Notes: generated from the letters alone by a model not told the origin. Shown: positions 31,843 to 41,800, counted from the stretch's first letter. The stretch is 64,000 bases of DNA from Candidatus Manganitrophaceae bacterium (GCA_016200325.1 JACQEZ010000001.1:62001-126000), one strand, 5' to 3'. Program-made: numbers and translations.

Positions 31843-33717
31843 ATGTCTAAGATTCAGATTTTGCCGGAAAGCTTGGCCAATAAAATCGCCGCCGGCGAGG
31901 TGGTCGAGCGGCCCGCTTCGGTCGTCAAAGAGCTGGTCGAGAATGCGATCGATGCCGGCAGCCGTCAAATCTTCATCACCCTCTCCGAGGGGGGGATTCG
32001 CCGGATTGTCGTGCAAGACGACGGCGAGGGAATGATGCGTGAAGATGCGCTCCTTGCCTTTCAACGGCACGCGACCAGCAAGGTGGCCGAGGAGTCCGAC
32101 CTCGCCGCGATCACCACCCTCGGATTCAGAGGAGAGGCGCTCCCGAGCATCGCCTCGGTCGCGCGGGTTCGACTCGTCACCCAGGCGGCGTCGGAGACGG
32201 AGGGGACGGAGATCATTCTGGAGGGGGGACGGGTCGAGGGGATGAAGACGGTCGGCGCCCCCCGCGGGTCGCTCTTCGAGGTCAGCGATCTCTTCTTCAA
32301 CACGCCGGCCCGGAAGAAATTTTTAAAATCGGCGCAGACCGAATTAAGTCATGCGACCGATATTATTTTTCACCTGGCTCTCTCCCATCCGATGATCCAT
32401 TTTCGTCTCACCCATGGGAAGAAGGTTCTCTTCGACGTACCGGCCGTCTCGGAGCTTAAAGACCGGATTCTTCAGCTCTTCGGTGAAGAGGTGATGGGAC
32501 AGCTGATGGAAGCGCATGGCGGCGGCCATCTCGCCGCCGGGGAGGATGAAGGCCGCCTCTATCTCGACACCTTTTTTTCCCGTCCGCCGCTGCGGGGGAA
32601 CCATCGAAAGGATCAGTATCTCTTTGTCAATCAGCGGCCGGTCCGAAGCCCGCTTCTCTCTCATGCGATCTATGACGCGTACGGCAGCTATCTGATGAAG
32701 GGAGAGCACCCCTGCTACATCCTTTTTCTCTCGATCGATCCGTCGGCGGTCGATGTCAATGTCCATCCGATGAAGCGGGAGGTTCGCTTTCAGCAAGCCG
32801 ATCCGGTTCATGAATCGGTCCGAAGCCTCCTCCGAAACACCCTCTCGCTGGCCGGTCTTGATGAGCTGCCGGTGGCCGTTCCGTTCGAACGAATCCTCCC
32901 GATGCCGTCCGACCGTTCTTTCGGCGGAAGCAACCCCGATCGTCCGTCGCGCTGGGTCGGATGGCCCGGCGAGGCGGCGGAGAAGCGGGGGACTTATTGG
33001 TCGGCCGAGAAGGGGATTACCTATGAGCCTGAACAGCCGCGGAATGGGGAATTCGGATTGCGGAATGAGAAACAGACCGATTTCCAATCGGCACTCGGCA
33101 TCCCACATGCGGAACTCCCGCCGATCCGTCCGTTAGGGCAGGTCTATGGAACGTTTCTTCTGGCGGAGATCGACGGCGAGCTGACGATCATCGACCAGCA
33201 TACCGCCCACGAGCGGATCCTTTATGAGCGGTTTCTGGAGCGATGGCGGGCGCTGCAGCAGACGCAGGGGGGCGGCCCTTTCGGCGCGGTCCAGCCGCTG
33301 CTCGTCCCCCAACAGGTCGATCTTCCGCTGAATAAAGCCGGGTTATTGAGAGATTATCTCGGCGATCTGGCGCTGTTCGGGTGGGGAATCGAGCATTTCG
33401 GTGAGACGACCTTCCTCGTCCGCGAGGTGCCGGCGCTCATCTCTAAAATACACCTTGAGTCGTTCTTGCTCGATTTAACCGACGATCTCGCGGCGCTGGA
33501 GATCTCGTCCAAGGCCGAGCAGCCGATCCTCAACGTCATCGCGTCGATGGCCTGCCATGGCGCGGTCCGGGCGAACCAGCCGCTGACCTCCCCGGAGATC
33601 GAGGCGCTGCTCAAAGACTACTTTGAGATGAAAACCCCGCCGACCTGTCCGCACGGCCGGCCGATCCTCCTCCGATATCCTCTCCTCGAATTGGAAAAAC
33701 TCTTCAGAAGAAAATAA
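31843..33717 (+). CDS. mutL: DNA mismatch repair protein MutL
   Basis: The protein has 624 residues. The GHKL ATPase domain has KIAAGEVVERPASVVKELVENAIDAGS, VQDDGEGM and GFRGEALPSIASV. The C-terminal domain has the endonuclease metal motif as D451-QHTAHERILYE-462 (consensus has Ala where T454 stands) and CPHGRP near 602-607, which fits an endonuclease-type MutL as in bacteria lacking MutH. The interdomain linker carries an insertion related to a dispersed repeat (near 33039-33115), read in frame. It follows the Tol genes and is probably in a separate or read-through transcript. Confidence 0.95.
   Translation: MSKIQILPESLANKIAAGEVVERPASVVKELVENAIDAGSRQIFITLSEGGIRRIVVQDDGEGMMREDALLAFQRHATSKVAEESDLAAITTLGFRGEALPSIASVARVRLVTQAASETEGTEIILEGGRVEGMKTVGAPRGSLFEVSDLFFNTPARKKFLKSAQTELSHATDIIFHLALSHPMIHFRLTHGKKVLFDVPAVSELKDRILQLFGEEVMGQLMEAHGGGHLAAGEDEGRLYLDTFFSRPPLRGNHRKDQYLFVNQRPVRSPLLSHAIYDAYGSYLMKGEHPCYILFLSIDPSAVDVNVHPMKREVRFQQADPVHESVRSLLRNTLSLAGLDELPVAVPFERILPMPSDRSFGGSNPDRPSRWVGWPGEAAEKRGTYWSAEKGITYEPEQPRNGEFGLRNEKQTDFQSALGIPHAELPPIRPLGQVYGTFLLAEIDGELTIIDQHTAHERILYERFLERWRALQQTQGGGPFGAVQPLLVPQQVDLPLNKAGLLRDYLGDLALFGWGIEHFGETTFLVREVPALISKIHLESFLLDLTDDLAALEISSKAEQPILNVIASMACHGAVRANQPLTSPEIEALLKDYFEMKTPPTCPHGRPILLRYPLLELEKLFRRK
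33057..33067 (-). repeat. Dispersed short repeat core, copy c, inside the mutL linker
   Basis: On the minus strand CATTCCGCAAT occurs within CATTCCGCAATCCGAATTCC. Here the element is translated as part of the MutL linker (RNGEFGLRNEK and onwards). The surrounding 75 bases hold more copies of related GCGGAAT/CGGCAT pieces. Confidence 0.6.
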
Positions 33718-33772
33718 CCGCGTCCATCTCCGCAAGAGGCCGTTCACCCGCCGTTTGTTGCGGTGCGGGAGG

Positions 33773-34927
33773 TCATGCGCGGTCGATCAGCGCGGGGAGG
33801 ACCTTTGCGGCGTCGAAGTAGGCCTCGGCAATCTCCCTGGCCGCCCGGCAATGAAACGGATAGCGGCGGTTGATCTCCTCAATGCCGGCGAGCGCTTCCT
33901 CCGGGGAGTGAAACGTCAGAAGCCCTGCGCCGGTCGGGATCGAATCGGAGAAGCCGGTCTCCTGGGTGAGGACCGGCCGGCCGCTCGCCAGATAGGCGGC
34001 GCTCCGTTCGCTGAACCAGCCGCTCCGTGTCGCTACATAGCCCTCCTTGGCGACGGTGAATTCCCCTTTAGAGGCCCGGATATACGCTTGATAGGTCCAG
34101 GGGGTCCGGGTCGGCTCTCTCGGATTACAGAGCCCCCACCCTTTGCTCGACAAAAGCGCGCGCGGCACCGAAGGGCCTCCAACGGCCAGCTCGAAAACCG
34201 CTCCGACCCGCTGCGGCAGGTCGATATAGGGACCAAAGCTCTCCGCCTTCATCCCATAACGCCGGCCGGCATATTCGCACGCCGGATAATGGGGATCCCA
34301 CGTCATCACCGTTGTAAACTTGCCCTCTTCCGGGCCGGGCGTCTGCGGCCAGAGATCGAGGACCACCGGCTGCCGGGTCGGCTGCCAGGGAAATCGGTCG
34401 TCCGGAATGGAGGCGCGCGGGGTGCCGATGTTTTCTGCGAAAGAGAAAAAAGCGGTATGTCCTTCCGCCCGCTTTCCGGCCGCCGGATCGGTCAGGTGGC
34501 GGATCTGCGTAAAGGTCGGATCGGTGTCGATCAGCGCCCGGACCGGAATCGATTGAAACCAGGGGCGAAGGGGATTGATGCCGGAGAGGTTGAGGAGGAG
34601 GTCGGCGCTTTTGCAGAGGTCGATCACCCGATCACCGCACGGCCCATGCCACCGCCCGGTATGGGCGTCGTGATAGGCCCAGCGATCGGCCAGTCCGACC
34701 TGCTTGAAAATCTCCGACGCAAATGACAGCCCATAGGTCGGATCGGTGTCGGTCCGATCTCGAACCGGGTCGTAACAGGAGGGGTAATCATCGCTGTCCT
34801 CGACAAAGTAAACCTCATATCCGAGGCGCGCATAACCGATTGCATATTGCAGATGATGCCAGACCAATCCACCGAGCGGCCCGCGAATGATATACCCGAG
34901 GAGAATGATTCGAAGGGGACGTTGCAT
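33773..34927 (-). CDS. GT-B-like glycosyltransferase, last gene of glycan operon
   Basis: This 384-residue protein is probably a retaining GT-B glycosyltransferase. It has an N-terminal Rossmann start (RIILLGYIIRGPLGGLVWHHLQY), LGYEVYFVEDS, a mid-region TTVMTWDPHYP, and a C-terminal donor-binding type segment ([39 protein letters not shown], then PTGAGLLTFHSPEEALAGIEEI), which resembles family GT4 ends. The donor sugar is unknown. It is a clear paralogue of the gene at 36171-37349. It is expected to be cotranscribed with the acyltransferases, exporter and GH-GT2 gene. Confidence 0.75.
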   Translation of the reverse strand: MQRPLRIILLGYIIRGPLGGLVWHHLQYAIGYARLGYEVYFVEDSDDYPSCYDPVRDRTDTDPTYGLSFASEIFKQVGLADRWAYHDAHTGRWHGPCGDRVIDLCKSADLLLNLSGINPLRPWFQSIPVRALIDTDPTFTQIRHLTDPAAGKRAEGHTAFFSFAENIGTPRASIPDDRFPWQPTRQPVVLDLWPQTPGPEEGKFTTVMTWDPHYPACEYAGRRYGMKAESFGPYIDLPQRVGAVFELAVGGPSVPRALLSSKGWGLCNPREPTRTPWTYQAYIRASKGEFTVAKEGYVATRSGWFSERSAAYLASGRPVLTQETGFSDSIPTGAGLLTFHSPEEALAGIEEINRRYPFHCRAAREIAEAYFDAAKVLPALIDRA

Positions 34928-34998
34928 GATATGCCTTTTATCCGCCCGCCGTGGTTAGATCAAACCATGGCGAACGGTTGCGGGCTCTCTCTCCAATA

Positions 34999-35589
34999 CT
35001 AGGGTTTCGATGATGCTCGCTCCGATTCGATTCCATTTCCCCGAGGGCGCGTCCAGCCGACGATTTTGGCCGGATTGCCTGCGACGATGGCATAAGGGGG
35101 GACCTCAAAGTCGACGACGGCGGCCGCGCCGACAATCGCCCCTTCTCCGATCCGGGCGCCGGAGAGAAGAACGGCGCGCGCGCCGATCCAGACATTCTCT
35201 CGGATAATCACTTCGGTCTGGGATGTCGGAGGGGCGCGGCGCCCCTCTCCTTCCCCCGGACCGAACGGGATGTCCGCGAAGGAGTCGGCGATGACCACCT
35301 CGTGCGCAAAGAGGGCATAATCTTCAATCACGACACGGCGGTTGGTCGAGAGGATGACCCCGACCAATGTACAGTAGTCGCCAATTTCGACCTCTCCTTC
35401 CGGACCGAGGTTAAAGAAAGTGCCTGAATAGATTCCGCTGTTCCGTCCCACCCGCAGGCCGCACGGACGCTCGCTGCGAAAGTGGAGGAACGAAAACGAG
35501 CTGTAGAGCCAGCTCCCTTCCCCGAGGAGGACGTTGGGCGGGAGCGGTTTTCCAAACCAATCATGCGGCAGGAGGGTGGAATTATTCAT
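34999..35589 (-). CDS. Hexapeptide (left-handed beta-helix) acyltransferase B
   Basis: This 196-residue acetyltransferase-type protein has repeated hexapeptide turns ([90 protein letters not shown]). The ending [13 protein letters not shown] is typical of sugar O- or N-acetyltransferases such as WbbJ and Maa. An aspartate/His pair in the insert ([10 protein letters not shown]) is in the catalytic position. The ATG at 35589 overlaps the upstream acyltransferase by eight bases. It is a paralogue of that gene; the two may act at different positions on the glycan. Confidence 0.85.
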   Translation of the reverse strand: MNNSTLLPHDWFGKPLPPNVLLGEGSWLYSSFSFLHFRSERPCGLRVGRNSGIYSGTFFNLGPEGEVEIGDYCTLVGVILSTNRRVVIEDYALFAHEVVIADSFADIPFGPGEGEGRRAPPTSQTEVIIRENVWIGARAVLLSGARIGEGAIVGAAAVVDFEVPPYAIVAGNPAKIVGWTRPRGNGIESERASSKP

Positions 35590-36166
35590 CGGCCCGCACC
35601 TCCGGCCGGACCCATTTCGCCGGATTGCCGGCGACGGAGGCTCCGGGGGGGACGTCCGAGGTGACGACCGCGCCGGCGCCGACGCGTGCTCCCCTTCCGA
35701 GGCGGACCCCTTTGAGGATGATCGCCCCAATTCCAACCCAGACGTCATCCTCCACCACGACGGGGCTTGTCACCAAGGGAGGCCGCTGATTGGGATCTCC
35801 TCCCGGCGCATTTCGAATCGCGTCCTCTTTGCGGAGGTCGGGATCGAGGGGGTGGAAATCGCAGTCGGCAATCGTGACGTGATAGGAGAGGATGACGCGC
35901 TTCCCGATCCGGATCCGTTCGGCGCACATCAAGACCGCGCCGACGAGAATCGAATCGTCGCCGACCTCCACCCGCCCGGAGGGCTCCACGTTGAAGGTCG
36001 TCCAGGTATAGACCTTGACTCGATCGCCGATTGTCAGCCCCGGCTCGCAGATGCTTCGAAACCGGGCAAAGCTCTCCTTGCGCTCCAGATAGCAACCTTC
36101 CCCGACGCGAACATTGGCGGGTAAAGAGGCGTGGTCCCAGGCGCCGGTGATTTCACGAAGGTCCAT
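35582..36166 (-). CDS. Hexapeptide (left-handed beta-helix) acyltransferase A
   Basis: The protein has 194 residues and the same left-handed beta-helix fold ([113 protein letters not shown]). The His in [15 protein letters not shown] fits the catalytic His of the CoA-dependent acetyltransferases. The ATG at 36166 starts four bases after the upstream glycosyltransferase stop; a longer frame would cover that gene and was rejected. It probably acetylates a sugar on the exported glycan. Confidence 0.85.
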   Translation of the reverse strand: MDLREITGAWDHASLPANVRVGEGCYLERKESFARFRSICEPGLTIGDRVKVYTWTTFNVEPSGRVEVGDDSILVGAVLMCAERIRIGKRVILSYHVTIADCDFHPLDPDLRKEDAIRNAPGGDPNQRPPLVTSPVVVEDDVWVGIGAIILKGVRLGRGARVGAGAVVTSDVPPGASVAGNPAKWVRPEVRADE

Positions 36167-36170
36167 CGTC

Positions 36171-37349
36171 CTATCCCAATCCGATTCGCTCAAGCAGATC
36201 GCATAAGACCCGTTTCGAGTCAAAATAGAGCCGGGCGATCTCTTGCGCCGCGTTTTGATGCCGGCTGTAATCTGCTTCGACTGAAGCGATCGCTTGTAAG
36301 GCCTGCTCCGGGGTTGAGAAGGCGAAGAGCCCTTCTCCCGTCGGGATGATCCCGGAAAATCCGGTCTCCTGAATGACGGCGGGACGCCCGGCCGCCAGGT
36401 AGCAGATGGAGCGGCAACTGAACCACCCCGACCGGGTGGCGACATAAACGTTCTTTGCGACGCTGAACTCGCCCCGGGAGCTTTGAATGTAGGAGCGGTA
36501 GGCCTCGGCGGTCTCGGAGATCGAGTGGGAGTCGATCACCGACCAGCCCAAGGAGCGCCAGCGGTCGTGGGGGACCCCCGCTCCGCCGACCGCCACCTCA
36601 AAGGAGGCCGCCGCGCGTGATGGGATTTCCTCCACCCGCCCGAACTCTCGTTCCTTGCTCCCATAGGTGACTCCAGCGTGTTCAATCGGCTTCTGAAAGT
36701 TATTCCAGGTCATCACCGTCGTCCATCGGTTTCCCGGGGGGGCCGGACGCCAGCGCTCCGGTATGACGACGGGACGGGTCGGCTGCCATGGAAGGCCGAG
36801 CGTCGGTAAGGCGCAATCCGGCTGACCGATCCGTTCTGCGTAGGTAAAGAAGTGGTCGTGCGCGCGGTAACCGCGGCTTCCCTGCCAGCCGGGCCGGCGA
36901 TCCCATTTCGGGAAGTTGACGAAGTGATTCCAGCCGGGATCGGTGTCGATGAACACCTTGCGCCTGCAGCGCATATATTCTTCCCGCAAGAGGGAGCCGC
37001 CCGAAACATTGAGAAAGAGATCGGCGCCGGCGACGATCTCGGCCATCGTCGTGGCATCGATCCCATAGCTCTTCCCATTCATGTCGCGGAAATGCCATCG
37101 ATCGGTCAGGGAGGGGGAGAGATCTGCCAGCGACTGCTGAAGAAATCGCGCCCCATAGGTGCCATCCTCGCCATATTCCTTCCGGGTCGGATCATAGGTC
37201 TGCCAGCCGGTGTCCTCCAGGTAAAAAACGTCGAATCCAAGCCGTTCCAAACCGAGGAGGTATTGACCATAATCCCAGACGACCCCGCCGACGGGATAGG
37301 TTGCAATCATTCCGGTGACGACGGCCCTCATGCTTCGATCCGCTCGCAC
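36171..37349 (-). CDS. GT-B-like glycosyltransferase, paralogue of 33773-34927
   Basis: The protein has 392 residues and the same layout as its paralogue: [54 protein letters not shown], then [60 protein letters not shown]. Several GT-B donor-site features are retained, including the Gly-rich NVSGG. GTG at 37349, with GGGGAGA upstream, is preferred; an ATG at 37331 is possible. The two transferases may act successively or on different acceptors. No characterised family could be named with confidence. Confidence 0.75.
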   Translation of the reverse strand: MRADRSMRAVVTGMIATYPVGGVVWDYGQYLLGLERLGFDVFYLEDTGWQTYDPTRKEYGEDGTYGARFLQQSLADLSPSLTDRWHFRDMNGKSYGIDATTMAEIVAGADLFLNVSGGSLLREEYMRCRRKVFIDTDPGWNHFVNFPKWDRRPGWQGSRGYRAHDHFFTYAERIGQPDCALPTLGLPWQPTRPVVIPERWRPAPPGNRWTTVMTWNNFQKPIEHAGVTYGSKEREFGRVEEIPSRAAASFEVAVGGAGVPHDRWRSLGWSVIDSHSISETAEAYRSYIQSSRGEFSVAKNVYVATRSGWFSCRSICYLAAGRPAVIQETGFSGIIPTGEGLFAFSTPEQALQAIASVEADYSRHQNAAQEIARLYFDSKRVLCDLLERIGLG

Positions 37350-37415
37350 CGTCTCTCCCCAAGAGCGTGCAGGCCGGTTTGCGCCGGTCGAGCGGCGAGC
37401 CGATCGGAGGCGTCC

Positions 37416-39218
37416 TCAATCACGGGATCGCTCCTCCTCCAGATGGCGTTTCAGATCGTCGGCGTGATGGGCGGCGCCGACGTAAGCGGAGGGATCGGAG
37501 AGAAGATCGACCAGCCGTCCCCCCTCGATGACGAGGAGCAGGTCGCAATATTGAAGGGTGCTCAAGCGATGGGAGATCAAAAAACTGGTCCGCCCTTGCA
37601 TCAGCCGGCCCATCGTCCCCATGATCTCGGCTTCGGTCGCCGTGTCAACCGAGCTGGTCGGCTCATCCAAAATCAGCAGCGGCGCATTTTTCAGAAACGC
37701 GCGGGCGAGTGAGATCCGCTGCCGCTCTCCTCCGGAGAGACGCATCCCCCGTTCGCCGACGAGGGTGTCGTAGCCGTCGGGGAGTCGGGAGATAAAGGTA
37801 TCTGCACGGGCGGCCTGCGCGGCGGCGATGATCTCTTCCTGGCCGGCGGTCGGGCGGGCATAGGCGATGTTCTCCGAGATCCGGGTGGAAAAGAGAACCG
37901 GCTCCTGGAGAACGATCGCAAACTGATTCCGGAGGTCCGCCAGCCGATAGTCGCGCAGATCGATGCCGTCGAGGGAGATCTTTCCCTCGGTCGGATCATA
38001 GAGCCGCATCAGCAGGCTGATCAGCGTTGTTTTGCCGGTGCCGGTCCGGCCGACCACCCCCACCCGCATTCCCGGCTCAATCGAGAAGGAGATCTCCCGC
38101 AAGACCGGATGTTTTGGATCATACCCGAACGAGACACGGTCGAAGGCGATCGCCCCGGCGGCTCGCTGAAGCGGTCGGGCATCGGGGCGTTCGACGACTT
38201 CCGGAAGCTCATCCATCAATTCGAACGTCCGCTGTGCGCTCGCCAGGGAGGACTGAACGGTCGCCGTCTGCCGGCTGATCGCCCGAAGCGGGCCATACAG
38301 TTGCGAGATATAGGTGATCACGATCAACAGCTCCCCGAGGGTCAGCCGCCCCGATTGGACATGAAGGACGCCGATAAACAGGACTGCCGCGGTGCCGCCG
38401 GCGATCATCAAGTTAATGACCAGTCCAAAGAGGCCCTCCGCCAGGGCGAGTCGAAGCCGTGCCTGCATCCCGGCCCCCGACTCTTTCGCGAAGCGACTTT
38501 CCTCCCGCGTCTCTTGTCCGAACGCTTTCACCACCCGGACGGCGGTCAACACTTCTTGGACGATTTTAAGGGCATTGCTCTCCAACCCCTTGACCGCCTG
38601 GTAATCGGTCCGCATCCGGCGATTGTATTCGCGAGAGAGGAGAAAAAGGAAAGGAGAGACGGCGAGGGCGATCAGGGCGAGCGGCCCATCGATCCGGGCC
38701 GTGACGATAAGCATCGAGATCAATGTCACCCCCGAGGTGACGATCGGAATGACGCCATGGATGGTGATCCATTGGATCGCCGGGGCGTCATATTGAATCC
38801 GATAGATCGAATCGGCGGTTCCTTTCGAATCATGAAAGGCCAGCGACAGGCGTTGCACATGGCGGAAGAGGGTCGATCGAAAGCCGAGGGTGAGGGTCTC
38901 TCCGACATAGGTCTGAAGAAAATAATTCGTCAATTCCTGCGCCTGGCCGAGAAGGACGATCAAGACCTGAAACCCGGCTGCGATGAAGAGCAGCCGCAAT
39001 GGCGTCTGAACCGACCCCTCGGGGAGAAGGTCCAAAAACCAGGGGAGCGGCGCCCCCCCGATCACATTGTCGACCGCGATCTTCAGCGGAAGGGGGGTCA
39101 GGAGAAAGAGCGGGGAGGCGAGAAGATCGCAGAGAAGGATCAGGCCGAGGAAAGGCCAATAGGGCCGGGCTTGCAGGAGGATCCGTCGATAAAGAGTGAC
39201 GCCTGATCGAGGGGTCAT
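37416..39218 (-). CDS. MsbA-like ABC exporter (TMD-NBD half-transporter)
   Basis: The 600 residues comprise six transmembrane helices (residues 15-300) fused to an ATPase domain. That domain has Walker A VGRTGTGKTTLISLL, Q-loop IVLQEPVLFS, signature RLSGGERQRISLARAF, Walker B PLLILDEPTSSVD and H-loop SFLISHRL. Type IV half-transporters of this kind move lipids, lipid-linked sugars, peptides or drugs as dimers. It overlaps the GH-GT2 gene by four bases (ATGA), which ties it to glycan export. No peptidase domain is present. Confidence 0.92.
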   Translation of the reverse strand: MTPRSGVTLYRRILLQARPYWPFLGLILLCDLLASPLFLLTPLPLKIAVDNVIGGAPLPWFLDLLPEGSVQTPLRLLFIAAGFQVLIVLLGQAQELTNYFLQTYVGETLTLGFRSTLFRHVQRLSLAFHDSKGTADSIYRIQYDAPAIQWITIHGVIPIVTSGVTLISMLIVTARIDGPLALIALAVSPFLFLLSREYNRRMRTDYQAVKGLESNALKIVQEVLTAVRVVKAFGQETREESRFAKESGAGMQARLRLALAEGLFGLVINLMIAGGTAAVLFIGVLHVQSGRLTLGELLIVITYISQLYGPLRAISRQTATVQSSLASAQRTFELMDELPEVVERPDARPLQRAAGAIAFDRVSFGYDPKHPVLREISFSIEPGMRVGVVGRTGTGKTTLISLLMRLYDPTEGKISLDGIDLRDYRLADLRNQFAIVLQEPVLFSTRISENIAYARPTAGQEEIIAAAQAARADTFISRLPDGYDTLVGERGMRLSGGERQRISLARAFLKNAPLLILDEPTSSVDTATEAEIMGTMGRLMQGRTSFLISHRLSTLQYCDLLLVIEGGRLVDLLSDPSAYVGAAHHADDLKRHLEEERSRD

Positions 39219-41800
39219 CCCTTCCGCTCTCCTTGGGTCTGGTCGATGGCGCCGAGAAGAGAGGAGAGTCCTTCATTGCACTCCTGAACCGCCCGCCCGA
39301 TGAGAAAGAGGGCGCCTGCGCCAAAAATAGCGGCGGGGATCCAGGCGTGGTCGACCATCGCCGCAGCAGACAGGGTCAGCAACAGAATGAACAGGAGGCC
39401 TCCCCCCTGGGTGATCCTCGGCCAGGCCCTAAAGCGAACGAGCTGCTTTCCCCCTCCATGCTCCTCGATGACCATTTGCAGCCGTGTGGCGCCGAGGAGG
39501 CCGCCCTGCAATTGAAGATCCCACGGGTCAAAATCGCCGCCGCACTGGAGATACGGCTCGGTATATTTTCCACACTTCTCTTTCAAGATCGATTGGAGAG
39601 TGTAGAGCCGGGATTCGGCCGATTGCCAGCGCTCGCTCCAAACGGTCGCGTTCCGGGGCAGGGGAAGAGCCCATTGATTTTGAGGAAGCGGGTCGGGGTG
39701 TTTACCGCCGCCGGGCCCCCTCCAAGGAGAGAGGCCGTGGCGCAGACGGCCGATCAGCCGCGCGAGCGGTTGAATCAAATGCAAGAGGGCGGTGATGACC
39801 TGCAGCTTCAGCAGGCGCTTGCCACGTGGGGCGCCGTGGAAAACGGCCCGCCGCGCACTCAGCCACGATTGAATTGCGGGGATGACCAGGGCGAGGAGAA
39901 AAAGAGGAACCACCGTCCAGAGCGGTTTCCATAGGGGGCTTAGGAGCGAGAGCCCTCCCAAGAATAAAAGAAGAAGGTACCATTCCGGCATGAGCGGCAG
40001 CGAGGCGAGGGTCGTCGGGTGGGGCTCATAGAGCGACTGAAAGAGGGCGCTTCCCCAGGTGCCGTGGTAGATGCGCGCCCCCCATCCAAGCGGTTGGGTC
40101 CATCCCTTTCCGTAGAGGCGTCCTGACCAGGTGAGATGGCCGGCGGTGTTGTATTTCTCCGGCCACTTCTTGGCGAGCAGCGCCTCCGCCTTGCCGTACC
40201 CTTGCTGCTGCTTCCAGTATCGGACCACCGAGTTGCGGCGGTGATGCCAGACCATCGCCGCGGGGCTAAAACCGAGGGTGCCGCCCCGCTGCTGCAGTCG
40301 CCAACAGAGGTCGACGTCGTCTCCCGCCGCGCGGAATTGGGGATCGCAGCCGCCGACGGCAAGGAGCGCCGAGCGGCGAAAAGCCATGTTGCAGCCGGGG
40401 ATATGCTCCGCTTCTTGATCGGAGAGGAGTACATGGATCGGTCCCCCCGGTGCATTGGCGACACAATCGGCGATCGATCCGTCTTCCGGCGGGGGGAGAT
40501 TCGGACCGCCGACCCCGACATGGGGGGTCCGCATAAACATCGCGGCGAGATAGGTGAGCCAGTGCGGATCGGGGTAAGCATCATCGTCGATATAAGCGAC
40601 GATCTCTCCCCGAGCAGCCGCAAGCCCGCTGTTGCGGGCGCTTCCGAGCCCCCGATTCTCCGTCTGGATCAACTGAAAGCCGTACTCCTCGGCGATGGCG
40701 CCGGTCTCATCGGTCGAGCCGTCATCGACGACGATGACTTCATAATTCGGATAGTCGAGCCGCATCAACCCCTCGAAGCAATCCCGGATGGTCTTCGCGC
40801 CGTTGTAGCTGCAGACAACGACGGAGATCAGCGGCCAGGAAAGGTCGGAAGAAAAGGGGACCTCGGAAAATGCCTTTCTCACGGCGGCGAGCGCGCGCTT
40901 CGGGCGGCGCGTTCGGGTGATGAGACCGAAATCCCAATCTTCGATATCGTGGCCTCCCCGGTGCCACTCGTCGGTCCAAGAGAAGACAAAGGCGCCGGCG
41001 CAGCCGGCGGAGAAAGCGGTTCGAATCTGCCAGTCGAGCGTTTCTGCCTGACCCTCCTCGCCATTTCGACGGCTATCGAGCCCGATTTCCGCCATGATCA
41101 GCGGCCGCTCCCCGGCGATGTTCTGAAGGCGGGCGAGATAGGCATTGAGGGTCGCTTCCGATTCAAGGTAGACGTTAAAGCAGAAGAGGTCGATAAACGG
41201 CAGCTGCAAATATTCGGTGGTCGGATAATTCACATAGGTCACCAACGCCCCCGGATCTTCTCTCTTGACGGCGAGGTAGAGCCGTTCCAGAAAGCGCTCG
41301 ACCGGACGTCGACCCTGCCAACGGACGATGGGGGCCGGGATCTCATTGCCGATCGAGTAGCAGAGGAGCGCCGGATGCCCGGCGCAGGCGGCGACCCCGG
41401 CACGAAGGCGGTTTTCAATGTCCGCGGCGCGGCGCGGGTCATCAAGAAAGGTGACATGCTGCTCCCAGGGAAGTCCGATCATCACCCGCAGGCCGTGTCG
41501 CTGGGCGGCATCGAGAAGCCAGCGGGGCGGCACGGTGTAGGTCCGAACGGAATTGATTCCGTTTTTGGCCATCAGATCGAAATCCGCTTCCACCTGATCG
41601 GGCGAATATTCCTCCTGATGCGGCCCGCGGGGACGGAAGGTTCCATAGGTCACCCCCCGAAGATACCATTTCTCCTCGCCGACATAGAGGAACTTTCCCC
41701 GGACCGTCGGCCGTTGGAGTTTTGGATGGGTCGGAATAAGCAAGGAAGCAGTTTGGGTCCCGACCCGGGGAGCTTGGATCGTATCGCTGTCAGGCGTCAT
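39215..41800 (-). CDS. Glycoside hydrolase-GT2 glycosyltransferase fusion with membrane segments
   Basis: One frame of 861 residues. Residues 31-310 form a GH (clan A/GH2-like TIM barrel) domain with general acid E153 in YSIGNEIP and nucleophile E238 in IMAEIG. Residues 325-560 form a family 2 glycosyltransferase with VVDDGSTDE, the DxD-type YIDDDAYPDP and GDDVDLCWR. C-terminal segments are hydrophobic (WYLLLLFLGGLSLLSPL and LWTVVPLFLLALVIPA), followed by a soluble cysteine-containing stretch and two final helices. Thus it likely builds and trims a polysaccharide at the membrane. It starts a six-gene operon at the ATG after GAAGGG. Polymerase-hydrolase fusion is unusual; the sugar is unknown. 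Confidence 0.85.
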   Translation of the reverse strand: MTPDSDTIQAPRVGTQTASLLIPTHPKLQRPTVRGKFLYVGEEKWYLRGVTYGTFRPRGPHQEEYSPDQVEADFDLMAKNGINSVRTYTVPPRWLLDAAQRHGLRVMIGLPWEQHVTFLDDPRRAADIENRLRAGVAACAGHPALLCYSIGNEIPAPIVRWQGRRPVERFLERLYLAVKREDPGALVTYVNYPTTEYLQLPFIDLFCFNVYLESEATLNAYLARLQNIAGERPLIMAEIGLDSRRNGEEGQAETLDWQIRTAFSAGCAGAFVFSWTDEWHRGGHDIEDWDFGLITRTRRPKRALAAVRKAFSEVPFSSDLSWPLISVVVCSYNGAKTIRDCFEGLMRLDYPNYEVIVVDDGSTDETGAIAEEYGFQLIQTENRGLGSARNSGLAAARGEIVAYIDDDAYPDPHWLTYLAAMFMRTPHVGVGGPNLPPPEDGSIADCVANAPGGPIHVLLSDQEAEHIPGCNMAFRRSALLAVGGCDPQFRAAGDDVDLCWRLQQRGGTLGFSPAAMVWHHRRNSVVRYWKQQQGYGKAEALLAKKWPEKYNTAGHLTWSGRLYGKGWTQPLGWGARIYHGTWGSALFQSLYEPHPTTLASLPLMPEWYLLLLFLGGLSLLSPLWKPLWTVVPLFLLALVIPAIQSWLSARRAVFHGAPRGKRLLKLQVITALLHLIQPLARLIGRLRHGLSPWRGPGGGKHPDPLPQNQWALPLPRNATVWSERWQSAESRLYTLQSILKEKCGKYTEPYLQCGGDFDPWDLQLQGGLLGATRLQMVIEEHGGGKQLVRFRAWPRITQGGGLLFILLLTLSAAAMVDHAWIPAAIFGAGALFLIGRAVQECNEGLSSLLGAIDQTQGERKG

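Noticed and set aside
38109-39206. Open frame antisense to the ABC exporter
   Set aside because: No motif, and the minus-strand frame carries all ABC signatures.
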